Translations under genes and position numbers: made by a program
Notes under the pieces: generated by a model
Seen by the model: the letters and a program-made list of their open reading frames with translations, nothing else
Database searches by the model: none
Told to the model about the DNA's origin: nothing
NCBI GenBank assembly: GCA_033239525.1
Contig: BSYO01000038.1
Span: 7,753,041-7,817,040 of the forward strand
Source: Nepenthes gracilis
Lineage: Eukaryota; Streptophyta; Magnoliopsida; Caryophyllales; Nepenthaceae
DNA length: 64,000 nt
Direction: 5' to 3'
Shown: in pieces, positions 37,900 to 50,621 of the stretch
How the letters are laid out: each line of letters opens with the position of its first letter
How positions within the stretch are numbered: position 1 is the stretch's first letter

Positions 37900-39884
37900 A
37901 TAAAAGTTTTAAACATTTTTGAAAGGTCATACCTATCAAATTGAAACCCCAAATACCACACCATCTAATGGCTCTACAACTAACAATAATCTAATCCCAA
38001 AATATTCATAAGGATAAATATATTATCTATATCAGAGTACCCAAAAATCATAACCTACTAAACTATTGAAATGATAATCAACATCCGACTACATGGTCAA
38101 CAAGAATATCATATCTTTCATGTAATACTAAAATTATTAATCGAAATAAAATTAACCTTTCTAAAGCTATTGTTTAGAGGCATAATACAACATCTAAATC
38201 ATTCTGATTCCTAATTCTAATTCCTCGAACAATTTCTTACACCTACCTTCCCTACCTACTTGTGTGTTCCGAGCCATTAATTTGAAAGGGTTAATAAATA
38301 AAATAGAAGTAATAGTGAGCCAATTGCTAAGTTAGACATATAAATTTTTTATAATTAAATAAATAATTTACATTAAAACATGCTGAATTGAACAGTGAAT
38401 CAAAATTTTTATGTAAGGTCATAAATTTTCATAACATTCATGTATAGATTTCAAATTTATTTTTCAGTTTTCAATTATAATAATATACTATGAAAAAATA
38501 CTCAAATTATACTAATTCTTATTAATCAAAGATCAGTAGGATCTCGTCAACAAAGGAGCAAATAGTCAAACTCAAGTTATATATATTTTTACACAACTAA
38601 AAACGTTATACTACTAGTCAAGATCCGTAAGCGGATCGTCATACATAGAACTCTATAGACGGAACCAAATACCACTTTTAACCAACGAATAATAGGCTCA
38701 AACCTCAATTATCACTATGATATACTAAAACATGTCATAATAGATCACCGCTAAGCCTTTTACAATGGTCCATGTAGAAATGAATATAAAACTTTATACA
38801 AATATAAATAATCTTTTATATTTTCTCATATTAAATAAAATATTATTACTCCTTTTCAATTGTCGAGTCTTCTTTATAATTCTTTTAAATACTTGTCATA
38901 CACTTAATCAAATTTTTATCAAAACTAATTATGACATTTTAAAGTATATAAGAGTGGTAATATAAGATTTCAAACTTGCAATGGTTGTATACTTTAGAAA
39001 ATGTATGAACCATATGCAGTATTGATGAAATTTCTTCATTTTTTTTCAACTCTAAAGCATATAGGAAAAGATTAATTTCAGAATATATAGGACATATACT
39101 TAGGGATTTTAGACATAAAAATATTATGTATGAATTTAAAATATATAAGAAATATTTAAATATGATTTCAAAAAATATATGTCATGGTGTTGAAAATCAG
39201 CTGAATAATATAATAGGTATTGATTAGGGATATGAATTTCATACAAATTACAGAGAAATAAGAATAAGAGTGTATGCATGTAATGAATAAATATCTTAGA
39301 CATAAAAATATAGCATGTATGAGTATTTAAGATAATAAACGCTCACAAAAAAAGAAATTTGAAATATACTTACATTGTCTTCAAATTTTTTAAAATTTTC
39401 TATAGATTCACTTCAAATATTTTCACCGAACATTTTCTCTCTTTTTCTCTCTTCTCCTCTTCTCTTCTTTCAAAAATCTAACAAAAACAACTAAAAATCG
39501 ATTAGATGGGACTTATATAAAAGATTAGTGCACGTGTGCTAGTTAGGCGTGCATCGAGCGTTGAGACAAAGCATTCCGATGTGAGCATCCCTTAGTGAAC
39601 ATCAAGCGCGAGTAATCTACCAAAAATATATATGAGCGTTTATCAAGCGCATCATGTGTGAACAATGTGCTAAAAGTATGCTTGAGCACTAGTCAGGCGT
39701 CTTTTAGATGCAACCTTTCTGCTCGAAATATGCTTTGGAGCATGTCAAGTGCTGATTAGATGTTACTCGACCCAATGGATCCAGTCAAAATATTGACTTT
39801 AATCTAATTCTTCATTTGACCTCATGATCTCTTTTTTCTTAATTAATTATGATTAAAATTATAAATTAAAATTTACACGTTACA
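37900..39884 (-). mobile_element. Diverged Tekay-type LTR
   Basis: Has the same order of landmarks as the two solo LTRs that follow: an atagtgagcc block at about 38,310, a CT-rich run at about 39,440-39,475, a zone of gcatcgagcg/tcaagcgc words at 39,550-39,720, gttactcgaccc at about 39,762, and an AT-rich end closing in ACA at 39884. The right end is fairly secure. The left end is a guess from the roughly 2 kb length of its relatives, and no target duplication was confirmed. Confidence 0.4.
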
Positions 39885-40361
39885 CATAATCCAAGCTTTA
39901 CGGCATTTAATGAAATAGTTCCTAGTGGTCTATTTTAATAACATCCTTATTTATGGTAAAATTAAATAAGAATACTTAGACGATTTCATACAGATCTATC
40001 TTACACTTAGAAAAGAGAGCATGTTTGTAAATATTAAGAAGTGCTCCTTTTCAGATAAGAAAACTTTTCTGGACTTTATCATTTCCTCTGATAGTGCCAT
40101 TTCTGATCCTACAAAGATCTAAACAATTATAAATTGGCCCGAATTCAAATCTACCAATAATATTTGAAGTTTTTACGGCTTAACTATTTTTTATCGTCAG
40201 TTCATTAAGAAGTTTAGCACAATTATGGCTCATCTTGTTGAGTGTATGGAAAAAAATTAAATTCAATTGATTTTTTGACGCTGTTAAAGCCTTTAAAGGT
40301 ATCAAAAAAGGAATGATGATAGCCCCTATCATGTGACTCCCTGATTCACTAAGGTATTAAA

Positions 40362-42227
40362 TGTGACGTATTGTATTTTTTACAAAAAATTCAGCAAAAT
40401 TTCAGTTATAATACGGACGTCGGACTATACAAACCACCTATACAACAAGCCTATACAATACATAGAAATCCATCTAAATAAATTTCAATATCCAGACAAT
40501 ACAACCTAAACAACATACACAGGATCCAAATGCTATATTATATTTGTGGCTCTAACGTCGTGTTTTCAGATACAACATCGAGTAGAGAGATATCACTAGG
40601 TACCATAATACAAAGCATAATTACCTATGGAAGCCTATACATCCATCACGATACAGCGAAAACTAAACTATTGTTACAACAACAATATACAAGTATATCT
40701 CCATCTCATAATATACAAAATTTACTCCGTAGGCACCAAATTATAAAATCTAAGTCCACAAGTCGTCCTTTAAGGTCAGTAACCTAGCCAATTTCTAATA
40801 TTCTATCCCGTCTCATCGGGTCTAAGTTAGTGCTCATCTAAAGGGAGAGAGTAGCAATGGCGAGTCAAATACTCAACAAATACAATATAATTAAAAATAA
40901 TAAATAATATATATGCCAAATAAGTATAAGAAAGAGATAAGAGTATAATGTAAATATATAAACATAAAACATGATTAAATTTACTTTTCAGAATACAATT
41001 ATATTTTTCATTTTACTTCTGATTTTTTTAGATTCTAAAATATATAGAAATCTCTTTTATCTTTTTGGACCAGAGTTAGTGGGCCTCACAAACTAACGGA
41101 GTAGTCAAATCGAGAAAAAAAATCATGTTACTCCGCATGATCTAAGGCCTACTCACGTACTATAAATTTTACGTCCCGTGGTGGACGATATACCTATAAT
41201 CCCGGATATATTTGGCCAATAATCCATATTCTTATACCACCATAGCATATCCTGTGACCCAGGGCAATTACTCGAATCACCAATGTAATATCTTAAGGTA
41301 TGTTAGTGAATACTACCCTTTAAAATATAAATATGTGGTATAGGTTTCATAATTACTTATTCTTAAGAGATGGTTCACCAAATTCAAATATAAAGTTCTT
41401 ACTCATTAGAGAACGGGTCATCAAATATATTAAATTATGGAGTCCGTTCATAAACTTTGTATAACTTATAAAATTATCATATACAAATACAGATAATCAT
41501 TTTTTATAATTTAAGTCTTCAAATGACTTCAAATATATATATAATTTAACATGATACTTGGAAGAATCAGAAATTTTTTACCACATCAAGCCAAACATGA
41601 CTTTAGGGCTTCCGGACGAATAATCCTTTAAAATTGTTAATAATAATATTTTTTGAAATATATAATTAAGTATATATAATTATACATGATTTAGATATCA
41701 ATTAAACAAAACGAAATCATATAAAAATACCAAAGTAGCTTTGGTGAACAGTGCCAGTGCGGGTGTTGGGGTATATATAAAATTGGACACCCAATCAGTA
41801 AATATCCATAACTAAGTCATGGGTTTTCATAATTTCATACTAAAATATATATAAAATTAGAAATAATTGGTCAAATAGGATCCGGGCACGAGTTAGGATT
41901 TCGGGCCCTACAAGGACAATATAAATCATCAAATCAGAGAACAGATAACAAATAAATTACACAAGGGACATGGGTTCTACAAAATACAAGTTTTAGGTGG
42001 ATATCGGAACAAAAATACCTGAAATATACTAACAAAAATCAAAAGGAGAATGAAAAGAGTAGGGGTGCAATTGTCTCGACTCGATCTATCACTTCTCTAA
42101 CTAGCACGAAGTCGAAATCAAACCCGAGAACCTCAATTTTCCTCATTCGCTCTCTGCCCTTCGGCCCTCTCTCTCTCTCATCTCTTTTCTTCCCGAAACC
42201 CCTGCTGCATCCCGCTCCTTCGGCTTC

Positions 42228-42279
<52 letters not shown>

Positions 42280-42467
42280 TTCTTTTCTTTTATTCCAAAA
42301 CCCAAATCAATACTCGAGCGACAGCACGAACGCACTTCAGATGTCAACAAAACTAATTCAAATATCCTTTAAAATTTGATAATATTTAATTATTTTTATC
42401 ACACTCAAATTATCCAAAAAATAATAAATTATCCCAAATTAATCGGATGAAAATTTAAATTATTACA
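40362..42467 (-). mobile_element. Solo LTR, Tekay-type, with TTAAA target duplication
   Basis: 2106 bp, starting TGTGACGTATTG and ending TATTACA, flanked on both sides by TTAAA (40357-40361 and 42468-42472). No internal domains are present, so the element was reduced by LTR-LTR recombination. Landmarks match the LTR of the gypsy element at 57833-59889, in the same orientation. It lies inside the RNase H frame of an older gypsy relic, and that frame is continuous once the LTR and one copy of TTAAA are set aside. Confidence 0.92.
42230..42279. repeat. (TTA)n microsatellite
   Basis: About 16 uninterrupted TTA/ATT units inside the solo LTR, between a CT-rich stretch and ttttcttttcttt. Confidence 0.98.
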
Positions 42468-43880
42468 TTAAAAATAGAGTGTGATAAATCACGTGTAAAA
42501 ATAGAAATTCTTAGTCAAGAACGATATCTGGTTGCCTACTTTAGTAAAAAAATAAATGACACCAAGAAATAATATTCTACTTATGATAAAGAGTTGTATA
42601 CAGTTGTACAAACCTTACATTACTGACCCCTTTACTTGTTATCTCAAGAGCTTGTCATTTTATTTTGACCATGAATCTCTCCATTTCTTAACTTCCAAAA
42701 GAAATTAAATCATAGATATTAACGATGAGTTAAATATTTACAAGCCTAATCTTTTGTCTTGAAATATAAGGAGATGAAAACCAAACAGATGATACCTTAA
42801 GTCATTAATTGTTTTTGTTATCTGTCATTCAAGTTAAGGTTATAGGATTCAAAAGACTCAATAGAGAATATGAATTTTATCCTAATTTTAGTAAAATCTT
42901 TCTAACTTTATAAAACGGATCGTTAGAAACCATAAATGGTTTTTGCATTCAGAATGGATATTATTTCAGGTCAATAAATTTTGCATCCGTAAGAAATCTA
43001 TTCGAGATTTTATAATCTGAAAAGCTCGTGCCAGTAGCTTGTATAGCCATTTTAGATATGATAAGACAATTGAGGAGGTTGATTGACAATTTTAGTAGCC
43101 TAATTTGAAAAAAAATATAGTTAAAATCAGCAATACTTATCAAATATGCCAACTAATGAAGTATAAGAAGTAAAACCTAGACCTCTATATCCCTCTCCTT
43201 ATACCTAGTTATCTCCGACGGGACGTAAGTATAAATTTTGTATTAGGATTGCTATGTACCCCTAAGAAGTATGACTCTATTTTTATTATTATGGATCATT
43301 TTTCAAAATGTTCTACTTTATTTCATGTAGTAAAATTGTTGATAATTCTTAGATTGCTAAACTTTACTTTGCACAGGTTGTCAAGTTATATAGTCTTTTT
43401 AAAATTATTATTTCTGATATGAATATTCATTTTATTAGTCACTTTGGGAAGAACTTATGGCATATGATTGGTATAAAACTAAAATTTTTCATTACTTACC
43501 ACCTTCAAATAGACGGACAAACTAAAATTATTAATCAAAATTTAAAAAACCTATTAAGATATTTAGTTTGAGAAAATTTTAGAAATTTAAACATAATCCT
43601 TTCTACTGTTTTACTTACATATAATAGAATTATCAATAGATCTATAAGTATGAGCCTATTTGAGGTTGTGCACATCTATAATTCTCAAATTTCCTTAGAT
43701 CTTATCTCAATATCCTCACATATTTGTGTGCCTATGTTGGCTAAAACTCTTGCACAATATTTTTATGACTTAAATATCGAGATCAATAAGAATTGAAAGT
43801 AAGTAATACATTATATAAATTTTGAACTTATGTCCGTAAAAGACGTTGAAAGTTTTATAGCGAATTAAATTAAATACATA

Positions 43881-44344
43881 TGTTATTAATATTATATCTT
43901 ATTTTAATTTTTGAAAATACTTTTGACATCGAAGATTTAATCACATACAAAGATAATTTAAACCTGCCAGATGATCTATTTGAGATAACCCCAAATGCAC
44001 CACATATATAATCTTCACTCACTCCTACACAATTCTTTATTCTATCTATACAAAAAGATAAAATTAACACTATTTAAAATGAGTAGATTATATTTATCAG
44101 AGATGGAGCGATTCAGTACTTTCATATTCATTAGGTTGGCTGACAAAAGTTCAAGAATGCTTAAATTAAAAAAAAAATACTCACATAATTGGATTTAGGT
44201 ATTTTTGAATTCTATTAGGGCCGATAGAATCACCCATCTCTAGGCCAAGTTCTTATAACTTCAAAGAAATTAGTAGCTGTATTAGATTTCAACATCTACT
44301 CACGCATGTCTATAAGTGTCGACGTAGACTTACTCAATTGCTTA
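43881..44344. other. Unassigned AT-rich DNA
   Basis: Between the gypsy relic and the left edge of duplication copy B. No feature recognised. Confidence 0.5.
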
Positions 44345-45045
44345 AGTTGTCATTAGGGATTGACGATATGCATCTTACTCTATGGGGTTGAATCTCAACC
44401 ATCTTAAAAAAGTTAATACAAACATTACAAATATTCTAAAATTACAATAGATTTTATTTAATTTGATTTTAAATTTATATTTTTTTAAAAAAAATTTATT
44501 TTATTAAGAGATTTTATTTTATTTTATACTAATTTTATTTTATTATAAAAAATAAAAAATACTTTATTTTAAGATATCATTATTTCTTTATTTTAAGGTA
44601 TCGTTAATTAAAAAAATATATTTATTTTTTAATTAACTTAATAGTAAAATTTTCTAACTTAATTGTTGAAAAAGTATTGACGAGTGAATCAATAGAGTCA
44701 TTGTGATTTCATTCCCTTTGCTAATTTTGACTTACTTTTTCTCCATCTCACTTTTGTTCCTTTACCTTTTCCCATTCTCTTCTTTCTCCCTTCCCCTACT
44801 TTCCCTTCCCTGCATCAGGTGAAGCATAAAAGATCAACCACAAAAAAAGGAAACAAATCATTATTTCAAGATACAAGGAACTGTTCAGTTGTGTGCAGGC
44901 TTTAAAAATATTGCCTGATAGCAAAATGCAGTGGCAATGGCAATACTGAGACATAATATCACAGCAAGCTCCAAATTTAAGTTTTTACAGAGAAGAGGAT
45001 ATAACTGTAACATTAGAGTCACAACCGCTATGGTTTGTCTCCAAT

Positions 45046-46912
45046 TCACCTGTACAAATTGCTAGCAATGGCAATTATGCTTGTTCCGGCAGCCAACAAT
45101 ATCAGTACCACAGCCACAAATTTATCCCATCTCGAGGATATCCCACGAATATCCCTGTCAAAACATCAACCCAGATTTTTCTTAATGAATAAGTATTTGA
45201 TATGCATGAGAATGTAAGCATTTGATGCCTTCACAGCCAGTTCGGTGGGAGGGAATGCGAGTAAATGGAATGAGAATCATCCTCATGCGCGTTTAAGAAT
45301 CAAACGCATTTATCAAAGATGAAATTATAAGAATCAAACTTTCTCGAAATGAGAAGAAATGTTAAATTACTATTGACTAGACATCAAAGCCTCCCTATTT
45401 CAATTTACCCATTTTACATCTCATTTACATTTCTTGCATTCCATGCACCATGCAGGCCGTCAATGTGATGTTCACAAGAAAATAGTGCAGATTTCTATAA
45501 GTTAACTTCCAAAATGAATAAAAATAGATGAGGATAACGTACAGCACCTTAGAGAGATTGATGCCGGAAATATAAGTGTTAGGCAAACAATGGTTGTTGA
45601 TCCAAGAAACTGAAAGCAGTACCATACATCTGGGATGGATATTGCAATTGCACAAGTGATGGCGAGAAGTGAAAATGTAAGAGATAAAAACCTGGACGAA
45701 TCCGTGGCTAAAATGGGCTTCCTTGAGAAAAGCAGTTCATCTAAGTTAGCCCTCAAGGGATAGTTTATTATAGGAAATACTAACATAAGATGAACTGCAT
45801 AGCTTAACCGAACAACGTCATTAATCACTACACCAATTGTAGAATCAGCACCTTCATCGAAGTTCACTAGCATGTCAGCCATGATCAAGTCTCCAAACAA
45901 TAGATACCCGAAGAAGCCAATAGTGAAGTAAAAGATCGCACAAATCACTAGCGATAACCTGATTGCCCATCTCATATCAGAAGGCTCCCCAAGCTCAGCT
46001 CTAATTGGATGAACTGCAAAAAATTTACCCATGCGATAGGGATTAATGTTGATACAAGTCCAATTCAGAAAAAAAAAAAAAAAAGGTTTTCCAAATAGCT
46101 AAATGGAATAAATAAATTGATTCAACCATTTCTAACCTCTCTTTACCCCTATTGATAATGATAATTTTACATAACCAAAACTACCACAACCAAATAATTG
46201 GAGAGAACTATAACTATCATCCATTTCATTCAAGGTAGGACTAGAAACTCACCATTCATTTGGTATGTAAAAGCTGTCATGAAAACTGGAATGGTGGTAA
46301 AGAGACTGAAGAGTGTCCCTTGACTAGAAATATCAGGTACTAGTCTCAGTCTCTGAGATTTGCCACCCCACAGAGCGTGTATTGCCAGTACAGAGCACAT
46401 GACAACAAACACCAAACCAAGTAGAATGGACAATGCTGAAGTGTACCTTAGTGAATCTATAAGCATCAAAGACAAGATGTGAGGCTTGGAAACTTTAATT
46501 AAGTGAGATATGAAAAATATCTACGGGTAATTTATCAGCTATTGATACTCAAACAGCCTAGCATAGAAATTGTCAAAACCTTTACTAATTAACTAATTGC
46601 ATAAATTCTGCTGCATTTCAAAAGTTAAATCATCCAATAGTAGTTGCTAATGTAAACAAATATAACAATGTTGAAAATGGTCAAATCAGCTATGCACATG
46701 TTCATGTAACCCAACAAAAAAGGATTGTAATGGCATAGAATTAAGAGGGAACCATATACCTATACGTCGCAACAACACCAGAGGGAGCATAACAAAGAAA
46801 ACAACAAAAAGGAGCGCATAGGTGCGGGAGGTCCACCAGTGGAACCCAAACCATTCTTGTAGAATGCCAGTGTGCAGCACATCTCCAGACAGATTTCCTG
46901 TAAGGACATCAC
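45046..46912 (-). CDS. AVT6: AVT6-type amino acid transporter, copy B (exons 2-5, exon 1 outside the window)
   Basis: Second copy of the transporter. Exons in transcript order are 46912-46760, 46456-46253, 46013-45548 and 45154-45046. Their lengths (153, 204, 466, 109) equal those of copy A, all frames are open and all GT-AG sites are kept. Exon 2 encodes the same peptide as copy A, exon 3 differs at 6 of 68 residues and exon 4 at 11 of about 156. At two positions copy B keeps what I recall as the family form (AFTYQ, ISLRD), where copy A has AFGYQ and ISVRD. Conversely, LLFGDS of copy A is LLFGDL here. Exon 1 is not in the window; intron 1 is already 10.9 kb long where it meets the Tekay element. 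Whether a functional transcript still forms cannot be judged here. Confidence 0.82.
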
Positions 46913-47751
46913 CTGAGAAAAAAGGAATATAGAATTAACAAAAGTAAAGAGATCTCAATAGCTGGTTATAATCTAACCTAATACACTCTGACTTTTAATT
47001 GCACCAATCAAAACCCTTATTCATAGTTTCTTTTCCTTTTTCTCTTTTCTTCTAAATCTGATGCATTTGATAAGTTCAGATGTAACAACCAACCATGCAA
47101 CCCTAGTGCAAAATAAGAATGAGACAAATAATTTACTGTTCGGATAATAAGGCTGCCTGTTGACATCACCATTTCATTGTCATCTAAGTTTGTGGCAACA
47201 CCATTGAGACATCGGTAAAGAATCATCCTGGATGGCTGGCAAAGCTTTCAACAACTGATGTTTAACATGTTTTGGTCTGAAAATGTGCGGTGGGGCTGTT
47301 TCGTAATACTTCCCTATAGCACTTGCAATGCTATATATAGTGAAAAAAAGACCAACTGCCATCAGAAAGCCGCACACTCTAGCCTCCAAATCTCCATCAC
47401 TCTGACTGGTTTATAAATACAACTCTCTGCAGAATTCATTTTCAAAGAGAAATCTAAAAGCTCCCCTCCACCGGGCAAAAAAAAAAAATTTGCTGGAGAC
47501 GATGTTTTATATCAATCGCAAGGATTTCATAAAGCCAACAACTTAAGGCTTCCAAGAGAAGCCAAGACTTTATTTTACACATAAGAATCCACAAACTCCA
47601 CATATACCGTTTACAAAATGAGCATACCTAACACAACATCATCAAAAATTACAAAATACCCCACCATGCCTACCTTGACTTTCCAAAAAGACCAAACACT
47701 GAAAGTACTAACATAAAAAACTCAGCACAAATTATAAACTATTTACAAAGC
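46913..47751 (-). other. Copy B intron 1, proximal part
   Basis: Matches 13323-14143 of copy A. A 69-codon frame (47180-47389) is open here but broken by stops in copy A, so I treat it as noncoding. Ends with the AAAGC target site of the solo LTR. Confidence 0.65.
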
Positions 47752-49752
47752 TGTGACAAAATAGCTCCCAAATCCGTTATTAACTTAATTCTTATAATCA
47801 AGTAACTACTAGACGAAATCTAATAAATGCAAATCAACATACATAGGATCCACAACACAATGCCACGACATCGTGGCTCCAACAACAAACCAAAACATAT
47901 TACCTTGCTAGACCTAAATCGGGAAGATGCCTGTGAATATCTTTAGACCTGTGGAAGCATTTTCATAATCCAAATATACTAGGCTTCAACCAAAATATAC
48001 ATCAGCTTTTCTAATTACAATATCTTTAGACCTGTGGAAGCATTTTCATAATCCAAATATACTAGGCTTCAACGAAAATATACATCAGCTTTTCTAATTA
48101 CATAATAATACATACATCCAAACCTTGCAACAAATCCAGGAACAACTATCGTATCAGAAATACAAAAGATGTCTAAATACATCTTAGGACATCCATAAGA
48201 CATGAAACTAAGCACTGATCTTCACTTCTACTCGTTGGGCATAAACTCGTGCGGATCATTTGAAGGGTTAGCAAAAATAGTAAATAAGTGAGCTAAATAC
48301 TCAACAAGACACATATATATCAAAGAATATGCGTACTTTATACTTAAGACATAACGGTACATATAAAAAGGGTTATGAATAAATGGATAATCATAAAACA
48401 TGATCAGAAAATACTTTCATAATACATTCCAGATTCTTTGTCTTGTTTTTTTCATTATCTTACTCATCAAACCATGCTGAAAACTTACTTTTATTTGGAG
48501 ACCAAAGCTAGTATGTCTTGCTAGCTAAAGGAGCGGTCAATCGAAACCTGAATTTTATTTACTTCTACATAATCAAAAACCTTCTCCTTCTATGTTCGAC
48601 CCAGAGGCGAGCCATCTACATTTATATACCCTATAAACGGGGCCATAAAGTGCAAGCAGTTTTCATAGCAGACAATAATCTTCTACTATAAAATATTAAG
48701 GCATGTCAAAATATACTATCTGTCAAACATTCTTCGGTTCAATTTCTTAACTTCTTAGAAAATTCTACACTTGATTTCATACATTCTTGATTGTCACCCT
48801 TTTAGAGAACAGTTCATAAATTCTTAAAATAATTGCAAAATTTTCCCCTTTTCCTTTCCCTTTTTTTTTTCTTTCCTAATGCTTACATATTTTACTATGG
48901 AAAATTTCTTAGTCACGAAAATTTATCAATAATACAGGTAAGATAAAAATATTAGGAAAATTCAGTACAAGGAGGGACATGCTGTATAAAATTAAATATA
49001 TAGTATATTCTGAGTATAGGTAAATAATATGGAATAATTTAAAATTCATAAACTTGAAGTACAAATATGTGAAAATTATTTTTAGGCCTCCAAACATGGA
49101 GAGAAAATTTTCATAATATGCATATTTGAGATACAAGTAAATAAACGAGAGTTTTTGACAATATTGCTATAAAAGCGTAGTAAATCAACAAATATGCACA
49201 TTTTTCATATTTTTACTTCAAAATCTTAACTAGGATGAGTATTAGAATAATAATACTCAAGATGAATGGGTATAAACAACAACAATCGAAAAAAGAAGCT
49301 TAGAGTACACTTATCTCGACCCGATTTACTAATTTTCTTACTCGGATCGCGGGATTCAAGCTTTTGAAGCCTCTTCCTTCGCTTATCTCTCTTCTCTTCT
49401 CTTCTCCTTCGCCTCTCTCTATCTCCTCTTTAAGAAATTGTGCGACAATGGTGGTGAGGGAGAAGATATGTGCTTTTAACTACTCTAGCAGTCAGGCACC
49501 GCTCAGGCGTGGGAATGCTAGAAATCCCGCTCAAGTGTGCATCGAGTGCCCATCGGGCGTGAGGGTTCTGGAATTTGCATCTACTTTGTGCCTAGGTTGC
49601 GTCTCGGGCACTCCACATGCCTGCATCAAGTTGAGTTGTCCGAGTCCAATTTTGAACATTTCTACTCAAATTTTTACATCTATTATCTTCAATATCAATT
49701 ATATTGACTTAATAAATCACAATTTATGAAATCTTAAAACTCGAACCATACA
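47752..49752 (-). mobile_element. Solo LTR, Tekay-type, with AAAGC target duplication
   Basis: 2001 bp, from TGTGACAAAATAGC to CCATACA, flanked by AAAGC at 47747-47751 and 49753-49757. Copy A has a single AAAGC at the matching place (about 14,139-14,143), the empty site. No internal domains. The right third carries the CT-rich run, the ctcgacccgat block and the GC-rich gctcaggcgt zone seen in its relatives. Same orientation as the LTR at 57833. Confidence 0.95.
47939..48104. repeat. 83-bp tandem duplication in the solo LTR
   Basis: Two units starting at 47939 and 48022 (atctttagacctgtggaagc...), nearly identical; one difference seen (caacc against caacg). A recent local duplication. Confidence 0.95.
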
Positions 49753-50621
49753 AAAGCATTTTGGAATCACTATGACATTGAATAGGATTTCTATGGTCTA
49801 TCCTTTTTTGGTGCTAAAGTGTCCTGAATCCTAATGCAAGGATAAAGAATATGGCATCAAATAAAATAAGAATAGCATATAATCCGCATTAGGCAATAGA
49901 GAGAATATGACAAAAGGCTTACAATTCAAACAGCAGGCTCCCAAATAGTTCCATCGGAATCCCCACCACTGCACCATTTACCAGAAATGTTTATTATAAG
50001 TAATTGGGAAATTAATTCAATGATGTCCGTCCTACCACCCAAAGTAAACTTGAATGTCCAAGCTATAGGCCATGCTTAATGAAAATTCCAGTAACTTGTG
50101 ATCCCTTTTAGGATAAAATGATCATAATGACCATAGATCTATAACACATTCTTCTAAGCCACTAAGAAAAATTCAACTTTATGTTATCGCTTGCATCTAA
50201 CCGCCCCAAGAATCAGCACCCATCAACTCTTAGAATTGGTGGTCTGCTGTTTTCCCATTTTGAGACAAAAAATTTTAGTCAATTGTTTCACTCTCTTAAG
50301 TGTACAACCTTTGTTGGTGGCTTATGTAGACACACCCCTGTAACGTGTTACAACTTAAAAGCCTGAACTGCCAGTAATGACCCAATTATTGTAGAATTGC
50401 CTATTGAAATGATGCTTCATTGGACGGGACAGCTCATCTGCAAATAGAAGAATTAAGGGCGACTGCATAATCTGATGTGCTAACTTCTATCATCTTGCTA
50501 AAGGAGAGGAATCAAGTTATGAGATAGCAGACAAATCCTTTAAACACAGTGGTAACAGTGCTCATTCAATGAGGAGAAATGGTTAATCTGAAAAGTACAG
50601 ATTGTCGAGCAATGAAAAAAA
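49753..50621 (-). other. Copy B intron 1, middle part
   Basis: Matches about 14139-14974 of copy A, between the solo LTR and the gag-only element. No coding feature. Confidence 0.7.

Larger units (their letters stand above)
39885..43880 (+). pseudogene. Old Ty3/gypsy pol relic, split by a solo LTR
   Basis: Plus-strand remains of gypsy RT, RNase H and integrase in two parts: 39885-40361 and 42468-43880. The first part has the RT catalytic block decayed to YFNNILIYGK (normally FDD), then VNIKKCSFSDKKTFLDF and FYGLTIFYRQFIKKFSTIM. The RNase H frame is cut at 40361 and resumes after the insertion with AYFSKKINDTKK and STYDKELYTVVQ. The integrase core follows at about 43,230 (TPKKYDSIFIIMDHFSKC), with frameshifts. 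Stops are frequent. This is older than the solo LTR inside it. Confidence 0.8.

Noticed and set aside
42039..42350. 103-codon minus-strand frame with poly-isoleucine
   Set aside because: Created by the (TTA)n microsatellite and the CT-rich run of the solo LTR.
11467..46912. AVT6 copies A and B as an assembly duplicate of one locus
   Set aside because: The copies differ at many positions in exons and introns and carry different insertions with their own target duplications, so they are separate loci or at least separate alleles; long reads would settle it.
47180..47389. 69-codon minus-strand frame with hydrophobic start, possible extra exon of copy B
   Set aside because: The matching DNA in copy A (about 13,600-13,800) has stops and many amino acid changes; no family recognised and not needed to complete AVT6.
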